From: Euglena gracilis
Taxonomy: Eukaryota > Euglenozoa > Euglenophyceae > Euglenales > Euglenaceae
Length of the DNA: 20,772 bases
Direction of reading: 5' to 3'
Assembly (NCBI GenBank): GCA_900893395.1
Contig: CAAHFI010304693.1
Location: forward strand, 1-20,772
Part shown: positions 1-9,915 of the stretch, piece after piece
How positions within the stretch are numbered: the first letter of the stretch is position 1
Layout: the number at the start of each line of letters is the position of its first letter
Made by a program: the position numbers and the translations under genes
Notes under the pieces: model-generated
What the model saw: only the letters and a program-made list of their open reading frames with translations
What the model was told of the DNA's origin: nothing
Databases searched by the model: none

Positions 1-2040
1 CACCGCCACCTCCATTGGGGCCAGTCCCTGGCGTTACCCGAGAACCGGCCTGGATGCCTCCCCCGAGCGCATCCAGGAGGTGCGGTGGCAGGATCTGCAG
101 CTGGGGAGTCCCCAGCGGCAGTGTGGTCGCTTGTACTTCTCGGATGGCGGTTCCCCTCACGGGTGCGGGCACAGTCGCCCCCGCACGCATGTGGAGCATC
201 GGTGCTGCATTCGTAGGCACCGGGCGGGATCGCACGAGCCGCAGCTCTGGTCGGAGCCGCGACGCGGGCGGGTTGGCTGGGTCCGCTGGTGGTGGCGCAG
301 TCGCAGCCGGCTCCGCGGACTGCACCACCGGCGGGGGCTCGCCGGCAGTGTGGGCTGATGGCTGCACGGCTGGCTGGTGAGACATCCCGGTGGCGAACGC
401 CACCGCGCGTGTCTGATGTATGGCATGTGATGGGTTGGGATGGGACGGCGTGCTGGTACACCGTGCCTTCGGCACACTGTAGGTCGGTGCCTTCGGCACC
501 CAGCGGCTGGCTTGACACGGGCACGGAGACTTGGGAGACGGGTCGGACTTGGACTCGGACAGACTGGGCAGCAGCCACCGGCACCGGAACCGGTGCTGGC
601 GGCTTGGAGTTTGGCGACGGTCGCGGCCTGCAGGTGTGCTGCCAGATGCTGCGCTGCTCGGTGCGCTGGTGGGGCGGCAGTGCGGGGGGACGCGATGCTG
701 GTGCAGACGGATGCGACGACAGCGCGGACTGCTGCACTTGCATGCGGGACAGCTGCGGATGGGACGGTGCACGTTGGACCGCGGAGGACGACGGTTGGCG
801 CTGGGACGCGGACGCGCTTTGCTCGGATGACTGGGGTGCTCGGTCGCCAGGGGAATGCATACGCGGTTTGCGGCATGGAGATTTCTTCCTTGCCAGGGGC
901 GCGGTGCTGACGATGACGACCCGCTCAGCCGGGGCTCGGGCCGCCCACGCCGATGCAGGCCTGGGGGCGGATTGGTAGGGATTTGCTGCCCTCGGGTTGG
1001 TGGAGTGTTCCGAGCCGCCGCGGACACCGGGGGTTCCCCGGCTGGGCAGAGACGGGACATCTTGACAGACCACTGCTTGATCTCCTCCTGCGCCATCTGC
1101 ATCTCCGGAAAAGCGCCGTTACCACTTGGTCCACCTCCGGAGTTTTCAAATACACCCTGCACTTGCCCTCCAATCCACGAAAATCCGGTCGGCCACCTTG
1201 TTGAAATACTGCACCTGCAGCGCGGGTCTCGGTCTTGGAGTTTAGCTCCATCCGCTGTAGGCGCTCCTCCATCTGCCGCACCACTGTGCGAGCTCCTCCC
1301 GCGTCACCATGGCTCCGCGGAGACGGGCCACATCCACTGCCGTTTCCGGGTCCACACCCGGGCCGCACCCTTGCCGGAGCCGGCACGCACCATCGCCGTC
1401 AGGCCTTGCAACTCTGCTCGCGGCATCGGTGCTCAGCCTGCATGGCGGCGATTGCTTGCGCCGCTCATCCGCCGCCTTTCGGGCGGCTGCCTTAGCTTGC
1501 GCCACCTGACCCTCGAGCCGTCCGTGCTGGGCTTGGATGGTCTGCATGAACTTGCGCGATGATCCTTGCCTTGCCACTCTGCCACTTGCCGATAGGCCAC
1601 CGGCGACGCCTTCTTCGTGGCCTTGATCTCCTTGTCCGTCTCCTCCAGCGCCCGCGGTGGGCCAGTCATCCCACATCTCCCGGGTGCGGTTGCCAGGAGG
1701 TCGAGCTGGGCCACCACCTGCCCGAGACCACACCGCGGACTTGGTCGCCCACGGCGTCGGTGCGGCTCGGCAGCCACCCCGCCACCTCCTCCGACACCCC
1801 CGGATACCCTTCCGCCATGGGCTGGTCTTGCACCAGGACTTCATCCCTGGCGCCCATCTCCTCCGGATTCTTCTCTGGCCGCGGCCAGCAGCGGGAAGCG
1901 GTGAAATGCCTTGGTTCGATGCTTTTGCGGATCCTTCGGCCTCGGCTGTTTTTTTGAGGCGGCCGCCGGGCTTCGAAGCCTAACTTTTCAATCTTTTTAT
2001 GTTTGTCCTTAGGCTTTTTCCATTGCATCTTGAAGTTCAT
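1..2040 (-). mobile_element. Decayed gag-like remnant of a left-hand retroelement
   Basis: The minus strand carries GC-rich protein-like stretches. The rightmost begins near 2040 with a Lys-rich start (MNFKMQWKKPKDKHKK). Further along are helical charged segments: FMQTIQAQHGRLEGQVAQAK at about 1450-1550 and RQMEERLQRMELNSKTETR at about 1220-1275, both coiled-coil-like. From about 900 down to 1 the composition is Pro/Ala/Arg-rich. A basic start, coiled coil and proline-rich tail fit a retroelement Gag, but I see no capsid motif, zinc knuckle or pol domain, and the piece runs off the window. It is broken several times. The family is unknown; a decayed host gene is the alternative. Plus-strand reading frames here look like GC-driven shadows. 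Confidence 0.4.
463..500. repeat. Two GC-rich mini-hairpins, 24 bp apart
   Basis: GTGCC-TTC-GGCAC lies at 463-475 and again at 487-499. The second is extended by a further pair to a 6-bp stem at 486-500. The 13-base core is identical in both copies. They lie in the left-hand gag-like remnant, so the hairpin habit is not confined to the large chromovirus. Confidence 0.8.
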
Positions 2041-2103
2041 TTTTTTTCAAATTACTGGTTCTTGCATGCACAATCAATTGATACTTTTTTAGTTTTGTAC
2101 CAG

Positions 2104-2406
2104 TGCATTGGGTGGACAACGAACCCTTGTGTGTGAGATTGGGTTTGTAATTGCTGGGTTCGAGTGGGGAATTTCTTAGGTTAATTAGGAAAAAATGGCA
2201 AAATCCTACTGTGGAAAATTGGTCGGCCGGTCTTGAAATTTCAAAGAATCGGCCCTGCAAGGTCAAAATTGAGTTCAGGCTTTCAAGCCGAACCATAATA
2301 ATCTTTTCCCTAGTTAAATTCGGCTGAAAACCAAAAAAATCTTATTTCAGTGATTTTCGGCCCCTCAGGCAAATTTTGGCCAATTTTGGGTTAGGACCCC
2401 ATTACA
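2104..2406 (-). repeat. Possible LTR of a minus-strand element
   Basis: Read on the minus strand, a purine run GGGGGAG (2413-2407) is followed at once by TGTAATGGGG (2406-2397), which looks like a polypurine tract and an LTR start. About 300 bases on, the strand reads CAATGCA (ending 2104), then CT-GGTACAAAAC, where TGGTAC could start a primer-binding site. The gag-like remnant begins about 60 bases further. No second copy is in the window, so the boundaries rest only on these end motifs. Confidence 0.3.
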
Positions 2407-3300
2407 CTCCCCCACTTAGAAAACTCTCGGGGAGATTTTTAAAAAACGAAAGTAGAAAGAATGGGTCCAAACGAAAGAAAGAATTTGGTTTGCGTAAAAA
2501 AGAAGTGAATTGTGCGGTTGGTAAGAGCAAAGAGAGGGGGGGGCAGTCCAAAAGGCCACCCGCGAAAGTAACGGCGGGGGGGGGGAGGGCAGCCCAACGG
2601 GCCCACCGCACCCCGTGGGGAGATGGGCAACGGTGCAACGCAAAGTGGCACAACGGTGCGGATCACGGTGCGTAGCAACGGTGCGGTGCCGCCACCACCC
2701 GCCGCCTCACGCCGCGCTCCTTCACCGCCACGGCCCACGGCGCGTGTGTGTTGTCGTGTGTTCACACTCACAATATGGTATGCGGTTTTTTTATCCCCAA
2801 ACACCACACACGACACTCATGCTTAGTATGACACTTTGCGGGCACCCAAGCGGGCCGGGTTGCAACTTCGAAAGTTGCCCGCCGAGCCACAATGGGGCCT
2901 AGGCATGGTTTCGTGTTTCCAATCTTGCGAACCGTTTTTTTTTTTGACCAAACCGTCATTCAAGAAATCTGGTTGTTTGGCTTCAGGATTTTTTTTTTGA
3001 GCTAGCCTTCCATTAGGGATTCTTTGGGCAAACTCCCTTTTTTTTTTGGTTGCGCCCTTTTTTGTTGGGGTTTTTGCTTAATCCCGCTTTGAGGAGCAAG
3101 TTACCCTCCTTTTTTTTTGAACGTTGCAACTTTTTTGTTGGGGGATTGTTGAAATTTCGTGATCTTTTGCTTGTCCGACCAAACACCAAAAATCAGAATC
3201 AACGAAAACAACCCCGCAACCGCGGGATTGGTTCCCCGCAATGACAATTCATCACTTTCCCAAAACGTAACGGGAATGTGACTTACGGATCCGTTTTTGT
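2407..3300. other. Gene-free stretch, homopolymer-rich
   Basis: No supportable gene. It holds a G-rich run near 2570-2587, a GC-rich patch at about 2550-2750 with CAACGGTGC repeated at 2629, 2651 and 2676, and several T tracts of 8-12 bases between about 2935 and 3120. The T tracts could be A tails of old minus-strand insertions, but no LINE or SINE body is recognisable next to them. Confidence 0.5.
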
Positions 3301-3307
3301 GGGGGGG

Positions 3308-4116
3308 TCACATCAACCCGTGCCCTCCCGGGCCGTCTCTTAATCTTGGCCCAAAATTTCCACCTCTTAGAGAAAAAATGCGCTTGGAAAATTTGTCCAC
3401 CTTTTGCTTTTCAAAAAGCAAATCCAAATCTGTGAAATTCTCACCTCCTTGCCATTCCAAAAATTGTTCCTCCGAACCCAAAATTCCTTGGGGGGTACCT
3501 ACGGGACCCTCACCGACAAAATCGTCGGCCATGTCCCATGCTGGGCAAGTTTCTTTCCCAAAATTCTCTGAATGTTCTGCGCACGGTCCTTTACGGGGGG
3601 GTTGGGTTCCTCCTCCTCTCCGTAATAACACCTTTAAATTCCCTGAAATTATGTCGGTAAAAAACACATCGACTTTTTGTTGGAACGCCCCCCATCATTC
3701 GCCTCCGAATGAGTGGGGCTCATCCCCATTTTGTTCATTCCAACGTCTATCCTTTCTTCCACACAAAACAACCCGTGCAAATGAACAGATTCCACCTCCC
3801 GCACTTGCCCAATAAAAACGTCAGATTTTGTGCCTTGGGTAAAATCGGCAGACTCAAAATTTTCATTGGTCGACCGTTCAACCCATTTTTTCTTCTCTTT
3901 CCCCAAATGGGCGGAAGAAAATTGAAATAATTCACTTTTTTCCACTTGGGAAAAATGAGGGGGTTCAAAATGCGTTTCAACCCTCCCCTCTTCCTTTTCC
4001 ACCTGAAAATTGTCTACTTCCACCACCGTTTCCCAAAATCTGGGGTTTATCCAAATCCAAAATTCGCTTTCGTCATGGGTCATTCGTGGGGGGGTACCAT
4101 GGGGGACCAACACCAA
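3308..4116 (-). pseudogene. Unidentified protein-like minus-strand remnant
   Basis: Two abutting open stretches cover 4116-3649 (about 155 codons) and 3667-3308 (about 119 codons). The first is polar and acidic, with Glu/Val/Ser-rich text such as ESEFWIWINPRFWETVVEVD; the second is Gly/Phe/Glu-rich. The amino-acid mix looks more like real protein than a shadow, and the plus-strand frames here are Pro/Phe-rich as expected of their complement. I recognise no domain, and no methionine is clearly a start. It may be part of a minus-strand element running from about 4800 to the purine tract at 2413, or a dead host gene. Confidence 0.3.
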
Positions 4117-4811
4117 ACCCTCCCCCTTTGAATATGCCTTTCCTCTTTCCCGTCAACCTGAAAAAACTACCAAATCTGGGACTCGGTAGTTTTTGGTGAC
4201 GTCCCACCAAAAACCTTTCCACCAAAAACGATGAGAATTTCTTTTGGAACCGGGGTGGTGTCCTTGCACCAAAAACCCGGACACAAACGGTTTGGAAAGC
4301 CTCCACCATCCCCAAATATAAGTGGGCTTTTTGTAGTCAAAAGGGACTACATTGACAAAAATCAAATTCAAAAAAATCAGCCCTTTCAAAATTCACGGTC
4401 CTTCATGCGGCCGTTTCGGGGAATTTTAATAAAAATTTTGGGGGTTGTAAAAATTGGGTGTTGGAAAGTGTCATTTTGTGTGAGAATCGGCATACTCCAA
4501 ATTTCTTTTCACATGGTGGGGGCTTGACCATTTTCGTTTTAGGCACGGATGCAAACGTCAAGTCCACCCCCCCTCCAGATTTTGTTCCCGTACAAAAGCT
4601 TCAAAACCTTTGGTACTTTTGACCCATAAAATCGCTGGACTTTGTCCACAAAGTGTTTGACTGTGGGCGCAAATATTTTCTGAAACAAATTTTGCGCTGG
4701 GGGGCACTTGAACAAAAGTGTTGCCCCTGAACCGTTCGCCACCACTTTTTCCTTGGGCAGTTTCCCAACCTTTGCCATTAAGATTGGTCGTCCCGCCCCC
4801 TTGCCTCGTCC
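4117..4811 (-). other. Unassigned stretch, weak minus-strand coding character
   Basis: The longest plausible minus-strand stretch is 4778-4539, about 79 codons (NLFQKIFAPTVKHFVDKVQR and similar). A Trp/Phe-rich stretch lies at 4389-4153. No domain is recognised. It probably continues the unidentified remnant to its left. On the right it ends at the start of the chromovirus 5' LTR. Confidence 0.25.
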
Positions 4812-4995
4812 TGTGTACCAGGCACGATCCAGTTCTGTGGTTCGTCATAGAACTGCTCATCACAATCTGAATACTGAGCATAGTCTCAGAATTAGGATGT
4901 GGCAGAGCTTAGGGATAAACGTGATCACGTGACCTCCTCTCTGCAGGTGGTATTCTTTTCTTCACTTGAATTTCAAGTTTGACTTGTTTTCTGAA

Positions 4996-5048
4996 GTCCT
5001 GAAAGGACAGCCAAATATTTGGCATCATTTTTCGTAGCCCATAGGGCT
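4996..5048. repeat. Hairpin trio in the 5' LTR
   Basis: GTCCT-GAA-AGGAC (4996-5008), the perfect palindrome GCCAAATATTTGGC (5010-5023) and AGCCC-ATA-GGGCT (5036-5048). The first and third also occur in the 3' LTR (18221-18233, 18256-18268). The middle one does not; there the 3' LTR has unrelated sequence. Confidence 0.8.
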
Positions 5049-5100
5049 TCTCCCCCTGTCTTGTGCTCTGCATCTTAATTGGGGAAAAGGGCAAACAACT

Positions 5101-5110
5101 TTTATATTAT
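5101..5110 (+). promoter_or_regulatory. TATA-like box in the 5' LTR
   Basis: TTTATATTAT stands in a T-rich stretch about 80 bases before the LTR end. The same ten bases are kept in the 3' LTR at 18322-18331, although the flanking sequence differs. This suits an LTR promoter placing transcription start near the U3/R border. No start site can be read from sequence alone. Confidence 0.4.
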
Positions 5111-5194
5111 TCTTTTTCAATTTTTCCTGTTACTCCAACTTTTACCTTTTTGCGCACCAAAGGGACGAAAGCGACGAAAGGTTGGACGTACACT

Positions 5195-5218
5195 TGGTAG
5201 CAGTTTAGGTTTTCGATC
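5195..5218 (+). other. Primer-binding site, initiator-Met tRNA type
   Basis: TGGTAGCAG (5195-5203) is what is expected opposite the 3' end of an initiator methionine tRNA ending CTGCTACCA. The next bases, ending GGTTTTCGATC, also resemble the complement of that tRNA's T arm (the animal form has GGTTTCGATC at about this distance). It lies just after the LTR end, where the reverse-transcription primer anneals. The tRNA comparison is from memory. Confidence 0.65.
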
Positions 5219-5450
5219 TTTTGACCGCAAACGGTCGTGTGGTGCCCCGCCTATAGGCGAACACAGGCACTACAAGCCGTTTCGGCCAAAGCCGTACGCA
5301 CGGACACGTCCTCTGACGGTTCGCAGTATACGCTGCTTCAAACCTCAGAGTTCGGGTCTCTGCTTACTTTTTATACTATCCCCTCTTTTTGCACTTGTTT
5401 CTGCTTTTACCCCGCAATCTACACTTGGTTTTTGTGTTTTTGCCTCAAAA
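5219..5450 (+). other. Untranslated leader with chained mini-hairpins
   Basis: No gene is needed here. Hairpins seen: GACCG-CAAA-CGGTC (5223-5236), CGCCTATAGGCG (5248-5259), GCCG-TTT-CGGC (5276-5286) and CGGC-CAAA-GCCG (5283-5294). The last two share one arm, so a single segment can pair either way. The 3' part is T-rich up to the first gag ATG at 5451. Structured leaders with packaging or dimerisation signals are common in LTR elements, but the role here is unknown. Confidence 0.5.
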
Positions 5451-7650
5451 ATGCAGAGCACAACGCCCATTGATTATGCAGCATTGATTGGTTCACTTCG
5501 TGGACTTGAACCTGCGGCATCATTGTCTAGCTCTAATGAGCATTCACAACCCCATAGGGGTACACAAGCATTGACTCATTTCAAAGGTAATCCTCCTTCC
5601 CCGCGTGTGTCACACCTATCGGTGTCAGTGTCGAGTAATTCCTCTCCCCGCCCAATGGGCAGCCCCACACCTATCGGTGTCAAGCTCTATAGAGCAACCC
5701 CATGCCCAACAGGCACAACCCCTTTGTTGGAAAGCCGATCCTAACACCCATTCCCCCCGGCGAGATCTCGCACTGGTGCCGATAGGCACATTTGACTCTG
5801 AGGCGGATACCACGGCAAATTTTTGTTGAGGGTGGGTTAGAAACACCATGTTTCTTTCACCCCCCCCCCTATGCTTCCCCCTACAAGTCCGATTGGACAA
5901 TTGCCCGCACCACCCGATACGGGTTCTTTTCCGGCATTGCCATGGCACCCGGAGATGCGTTTGACAGTTCCGGCATATACAAGTCCCACAGAGTCTATGA
6001 GCAGTGATGCGGAGAGCTTGGAAAATATTTCCCCTCAACCCATTACCGTGATTCAGCGCATAGTCGCAAATCTTCCAGTGGACCACCCGCTAACGCGGCA
6101 AATCTCCCATGTCCACACTTGTGTAGCGGATTGCGCTATGACACTTAACAAGGTTTTGGATTTTGATGAAAACAACCAAAAGGTTGTAGAACACAAGCTG
6201 AATTACCTTTGGGTTATGTGCGTATGTTGGTCAATATTGCCAAACAAATTTTCAATCCACCAATGTGGACCTAGCAACTTTGCGTCAAGGTTTAGACACA
6301 CATTTGCAGGCACATTTGCCACAACACTTCCAAAAAGTGAGTGAGCCATGTGTGAAACACAATCCCGCAATGATGCGATTTTCTCCAACATGCAACATAG
6401 TTTGCAAGCTCTATCACACCAATTGGAGCCAATTACGGCAATTTTTCCACAATTGCAGCAAAAGTTGCATGAACCCCCATCAAAAATCCTGATTTGGACA
6501 ATTTATCACATTGGAGCAATTCTCCACATTGCATCCGCATTTCAGGAAGCGCAACAGCGCATTTTCCAGTTGAGCGGTGATTCCGCGAATTTGCCCACTT
6601 TTCTGCCCAAGCCAATGAAAGTTTTGCCCCCCCGCACGTACGTGCAACAATTGGAGGAAAGACTTTCTCGATTGGAGCAGAAATCTTGCCATTGTGGTGA
6701 GATTCCCGCTGAAATTGCCAGTTTTCACACCCAAATCGCGAATATCGCGAGTAGGATTGAGAATTTGCAACAACAGTGGCAGAATGACACAATGGATATC
6801 CGAACCGCAATGGGGATGCAGAACCGCAATGCGGCAACCCGTGCACCAACACCGGATATTAGTGGACTCAAGGCCACCATGTCCGATTTGCACAAACAGT
6901 TACAACAGGATGTTGGTAACATTGAAGCCTCATTGGCTAAGTTGCACACCCGCTATGCGGAAGTAGCTGGTAGGATCCCGGATGTTACCGGCATTCATCA
7001 AACCGCGATAGCGGATTTGCACAAACGCATGCAAGAAATGAGCACAAAAATGCTTCAGGTGCAATCACCACCCCAAGGCACATTGCCGTTACCAACACCT
7101 ACCCCCACACTCCCAAACACACACTTGGACAAGATTTGGCCGAAATGCGCGCGGAAAATCACCAAATCATGCAAGGATTTTGTGACAGTCTCATGAACAC
7201 CGAAAAAACGGTGAAGCAGGATGTCACAAAACTGCAAAATGACATTACCGCGCTATCCGCGCAAGTTTCTGTCTTGATGGAACAGCCAATGGCTGAAAAA
7301 GTCAAAGGTCTGTATTCGGACCAACCCACCAAGCCATCTCCACAATTGGAGGCCATTTCCAGTGCGATGCGCACTTTGGTGACAAGAGTACAGGAATTGG
7401 ACACTGGGTTTGGTGCAATTTCGCACGAATTTTCAGTCATTTTCTGACAAAATCCCGCTTTTGGATGAGCTACCCTCATACCGTAGGCGGATTAAGCGTT
7501 TGCAGGTGGATGTGGGTCGGATAACCGACAATTGGCAGGTTATTGACCACTTGGAGGAAAGTGTGCATGAATTTGCCACAAATTTGGACCAAATTCACGC
7601 ACAAATTTCCGCCATTAGCATTACCACTCCCAATGGACGAGTTTTCGGAT
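5451..7650 (+). CDS. gag: Gag front: low-complexity start and long coiled coil (fossil)
   Basis: The likely start is the ATG at 5451 in an A-rich context (CAAAAATGC), giving MQSTTPIDYAALIGSLRGLE. A Pro/Ser/Gly/Thr-rich part follows to about 5790, built over dense hairpins. From about 6640 to 7050 comes a long heptad-like coiled coil (YVQQLEERLSRLEQK; IASRIENLQQQWQND; LKATMSDLHKQLQQDVG), and further helical text runs to 7650. About 2.2 kb before the capsid-like part is far more than a usual Ty3 Gag has. The coiled coil could mediate Gag multimerisation. The region is broken several times. Confidence 0.55.
5549..5789. repeat. Dense cluster of short hairpins in early gag
   Basis: In 240 bases I count seven: ACCCC-ATA-GGGGT (5549-5561), ACACC-TATC-GGTGT (5612-5625), GCCC-AAT-GGGC (5650-5660), ACACC-TATC-GGTGT again (5667-5680), GCTC-TATA-GAGC (5684-5695), GCGAGATCTCGC (5760-5771) and GTGCC-GATA-GGCAC (5776-5789). 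Chance alone would give about half a hairpin of 5-bp stem with loop 3 or 4 in this length. Confidence 0.85.
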
Positions 7651-8039
7651 GATGAGTCGGGGTTTCAAGCGAAAACCAGACCCACCCCCTCTTATATCAA
7701 GAGATTCGGGAATCCGAACTAATTCGCGGTATGAGCCGCACCCCACACCGGGTATTGGTCATACCTCCCAAATTCGCTTAGAAGCACCAATGGTGCAACC
7801 ATGTGGTACCTCACCCACACATGCGCAACCGCATCACCATTCGCGCAATCGTGATTCCCTAATTTGCATGGTACCTATGGTACACTAAGTGGTTGTTCCA
7901 TGCGCAATCGCAAAATAACCCGAACAATACCTTGGTGCAACCACCGGAGTACCTGCACATGGTGCGATTTCGCGACCGGGCCCACACCCCTGGAATACCA
8001 CCGAAGGGCCACGGGTTTCTCAGAAAGATTTCAAAGGCA

Positions 8040-8590
8040 CCATCGCGATAGCGAACAAGGTGAAGCCCCAATGGGACGGTGACCCCACCACATGGAAACA
8101 ATTTTTTCCGTGATTGGAATATTACTGGGATTTGAAGGGACCCACCCAAGATGGCAACCCGGAGGTAATCAAGATGGAATTCTTCGATTGCCTCCCCAGG
8201 GATGAAAAAGAACGCGCCAGACAATTGGCAGGCACATTTCTTTTGAAGAATTGGTCGAGCAATATGCTTCCTCATGCTCCAGTTTGGTTTCCAGAATCAG
8301 TCTGGAAAACAAATGGCGGCAATTCACCCCCCCGGAACGCAAATGGAAGTCGATAGACTTGTGGTACTCCAAGTGGCTTGCATTAGCAGCCGAGGTTGAT
8401 GAGTTAGGGGAGAAACAAATCAAAGAACAATTTGATGCGGTATTACTGCGCTACATCCCCAAACTCATCAAGGAAATTCACCGCGAGGAACTCGCGGGAC
8501 ACATTTTGACTCTCGATGAGAGATGGAATTATATTTCCAAACAAATGAAGTTATCACAACTTCTGGACAGATTGAATCGGCATACGCAAA
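8040..8590 (+). CDS. gag: Gag capsid-like region (fossil)
   Basis: A Trp-rich start (QWDGDPTTWKQFF near 8068-8106) recalls the W-x-G...W..F opening of Ty3/Gypsy capsid (Retrotrans_gag) domains. A mostly helical charged stretch follows: KWKSIDLWYSKWLALAAEVD, then EQFDAVLLRYIPKLIKEIHR. This is the usual capsid position, just before the zinc knuckles. The region is broken. Confidence 0.55.
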
Positions 8591-8745
8591 AAGCACACTT
8601 TGTCCGAAACTTGGTCAGAAGAGCGCGAATAGCACGGTTTGGGATTCCCGTGTCGGGGATTTGGGGTTTGAGCGCGGATAGCGCGTTTTTGGAATCACTC
8701 GATGTTTATTTTGGTGACTTTGGGGAGGTAGTCCTTTGGACTGCA

Positions 8746-8778
8746 TGCAATCAACTGGGACATATGTCTCGCGACTGT
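8746..8778 (+). other. Nucleocapsid zinc knuckle 1 (remnant)
   Basis: CNQLGHMSRDC reads as the CX4HX4C part of a retroviral CCHC knuckle and is followed by PNPQARQRSRA, a typical basic tail. It would bind the genomic RNA. Confidence 0.6.
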
Positions 8779-9109
8779 CCGAACCCCCAAGCGCGACAGC
8801 GCAGTAGAGCCCCCGAGGATCCCTCTCTTCCTGGAGTTCGCATTCCTCACGATCTGCGCATTCGCAGCGGTCGGGATACCGATCGGGTGATGGTAACCGC
8901 GTTCCCGTTCACCCCACCGCAATAGCGGACGTGGTTTCATACCGCGTGGCGGTCCCCCGGCCCCCACCCGCAATCGGGATGCGAATCGCGATTCTTCGCG
9001 ATCCCGTTCGCGAAGTGGATCATCCTCTTCGTGATCCGACCGCGGTCGAACGAATAACCGCTCCCCGCGTCGCTATGATGCCAAAAGGCAATCACATTCG
9101 CGAAACCGT

Positions 9110-9151
9110 TGTTCCCTTTGTGGGTCTAAAGACCACCATTCAGCCAAGTGC
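9110..9151 (+). other. Nucleocapsid zinc knuckle 2
   Basis: CSLCGSKDHHSAKC matches the CX2CX4HX4C spacing exactly. It lies 330 bases after the first knuckle, across an Arg/Ser/Asp-rich linker. Two knuckles in Gag are common in chromovirus-like elements. Confidence 0.8.
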
Positions 9152-9639
9152 CCCTGATCCCGTTCTCCCCGCCGTAAGCCATGGTCGTCGCGATTCCAAT
9201 CGCGGTTCTGCCAATAGGCAGCGGGTTTGGTTTCAAAATATCCTCTATTGAGGAAAAAGACCTGGCTTCGGGCACGGAGGGGGATGAGAGCACTGAGGAT
9301 GAGTTGGCGGAAGACACGAATGCGATTTATACGCGCAATTTATTCTAGGAAGTCAAACATAGGCCAAAAGGCCGACTCCGATATGGAGTTGGGGAGCCCG
9401 AGGTCTGAGGGCACGGACCTCTGGGCTGATGAACAGATGGAGGTAGGAACTGATTCACCCCTGCCCCCCCTGCCCATCGGTCTTTTTGGTCGGTACCCAG
9501 AAATTTTAGGGTCCCCCACTCCCCGCGCCAAAAAAAAAAAATTTGCTTGGAATGTTGAGCAAAGTAAGCTAGGGTCATGGAACAGTTGGCGCAACAACAA
9601 TTTACACCCGACCCGTCGCTTTGCGTACCCCCCATGGAA

Positions 9640-9915
9640 CTTTTGGTCCCAGCGAAAATCAAAACTCAAAATTCTGTGCACAAGCCAAAATTTTGTCGAC
9701 ACAGGGTGTCCAATCCTCCTTTCTTTTCCGCAAAGGACTTATACCCACCCCGCTCTTGGTTCATTGCCAAGAATCCCATCAAAATTATGATTGCAGACAA
9801 CAGCCCCATGTGCGGTGGTGACTTGGGATGCATTTTGGACATAGTCCTCCGCATTATCCCGAAGCACCACACACACCCCACAATTCCAAAATTTTCTGGG
9901 TACTTGGGCATTTGA
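9640..9915 (+). CDS. Aspartic protease domain (fossil)
   Basis: FVDTGCPILLSF carries the retropepsin active-site triplet Asp-Thr-Gly at 9698-9706. About 90 bases on, PIKIMIADNSPMCGGDLGCI looks like the flap-to-C-terminal part of Ty3-type proteases. The place between the zinc knuckles and the polymerase is canonical. It would cleave the Gag-Pol polyprotein. The whole element is broken, so no activity is expected. Confidence 0.65.
   Translation, partial: LLVPAKIKTQNSVHKPKFCRHRVSNPPFFSAKDLYPPRSWFIAKNPIKIMIADNSPMCGGDLGCILDIVLRIIPKHHTHPTIPKFSGYLGI

Larger units (their letters stand above)
4812..5192 (+). repeat. 5' LTR of the chromovirus
   Basis: Starts TGTGTACCAGGCA and ends GGTTGGACGTACA. The same start and end are found in the 3' LTR. 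Shared blocks include AGGTGGTATTCTTT, GTCCTGAAAGGAC, GTAGCCCATAGGGCT, CTTGTGCTCTGC, TTTTATATTATT and TGTTACTCCAACTTTTAC. The ends are partly inverted (TGTAC and GTACA). The primer-binding site begins three bases after its end. The first 130 bases (U3 side) differ greatly from the 3' LTR, apart from the extreme start. Confidence 0.8.

Noticed and set aside
15-978. Several long plus-strand open frames at the left edge
   Set aside because: Arg/Gly/Trp/Cys-rich products typical of GC-rich shadow frames, with no domain; the minus strand has the more protein-like text.
2934-3120. Repeated T tracts as the A tails of LINE or SINE copies
   Set aside because: No RT, endonuclease or tRNA/7SL-like body next to them, and no target duplications recognised.
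4805-4811. CTCGTCC before the 5' LTR against CTCGGCC just after the 3' LTR (18424-18430) as a target-site duplication
   Set aside because: Seven bases with one mismatch is longer than the usual 4-6 for Ty3/Gypsy, and the five bases directly at each edge differ. Not convincing without an empty site.
5195-5218. tRNA gene fragment
   Set aside because: Only the complement of a tRNA 3' part, directly after an LTR; a primer-binding site explains it.
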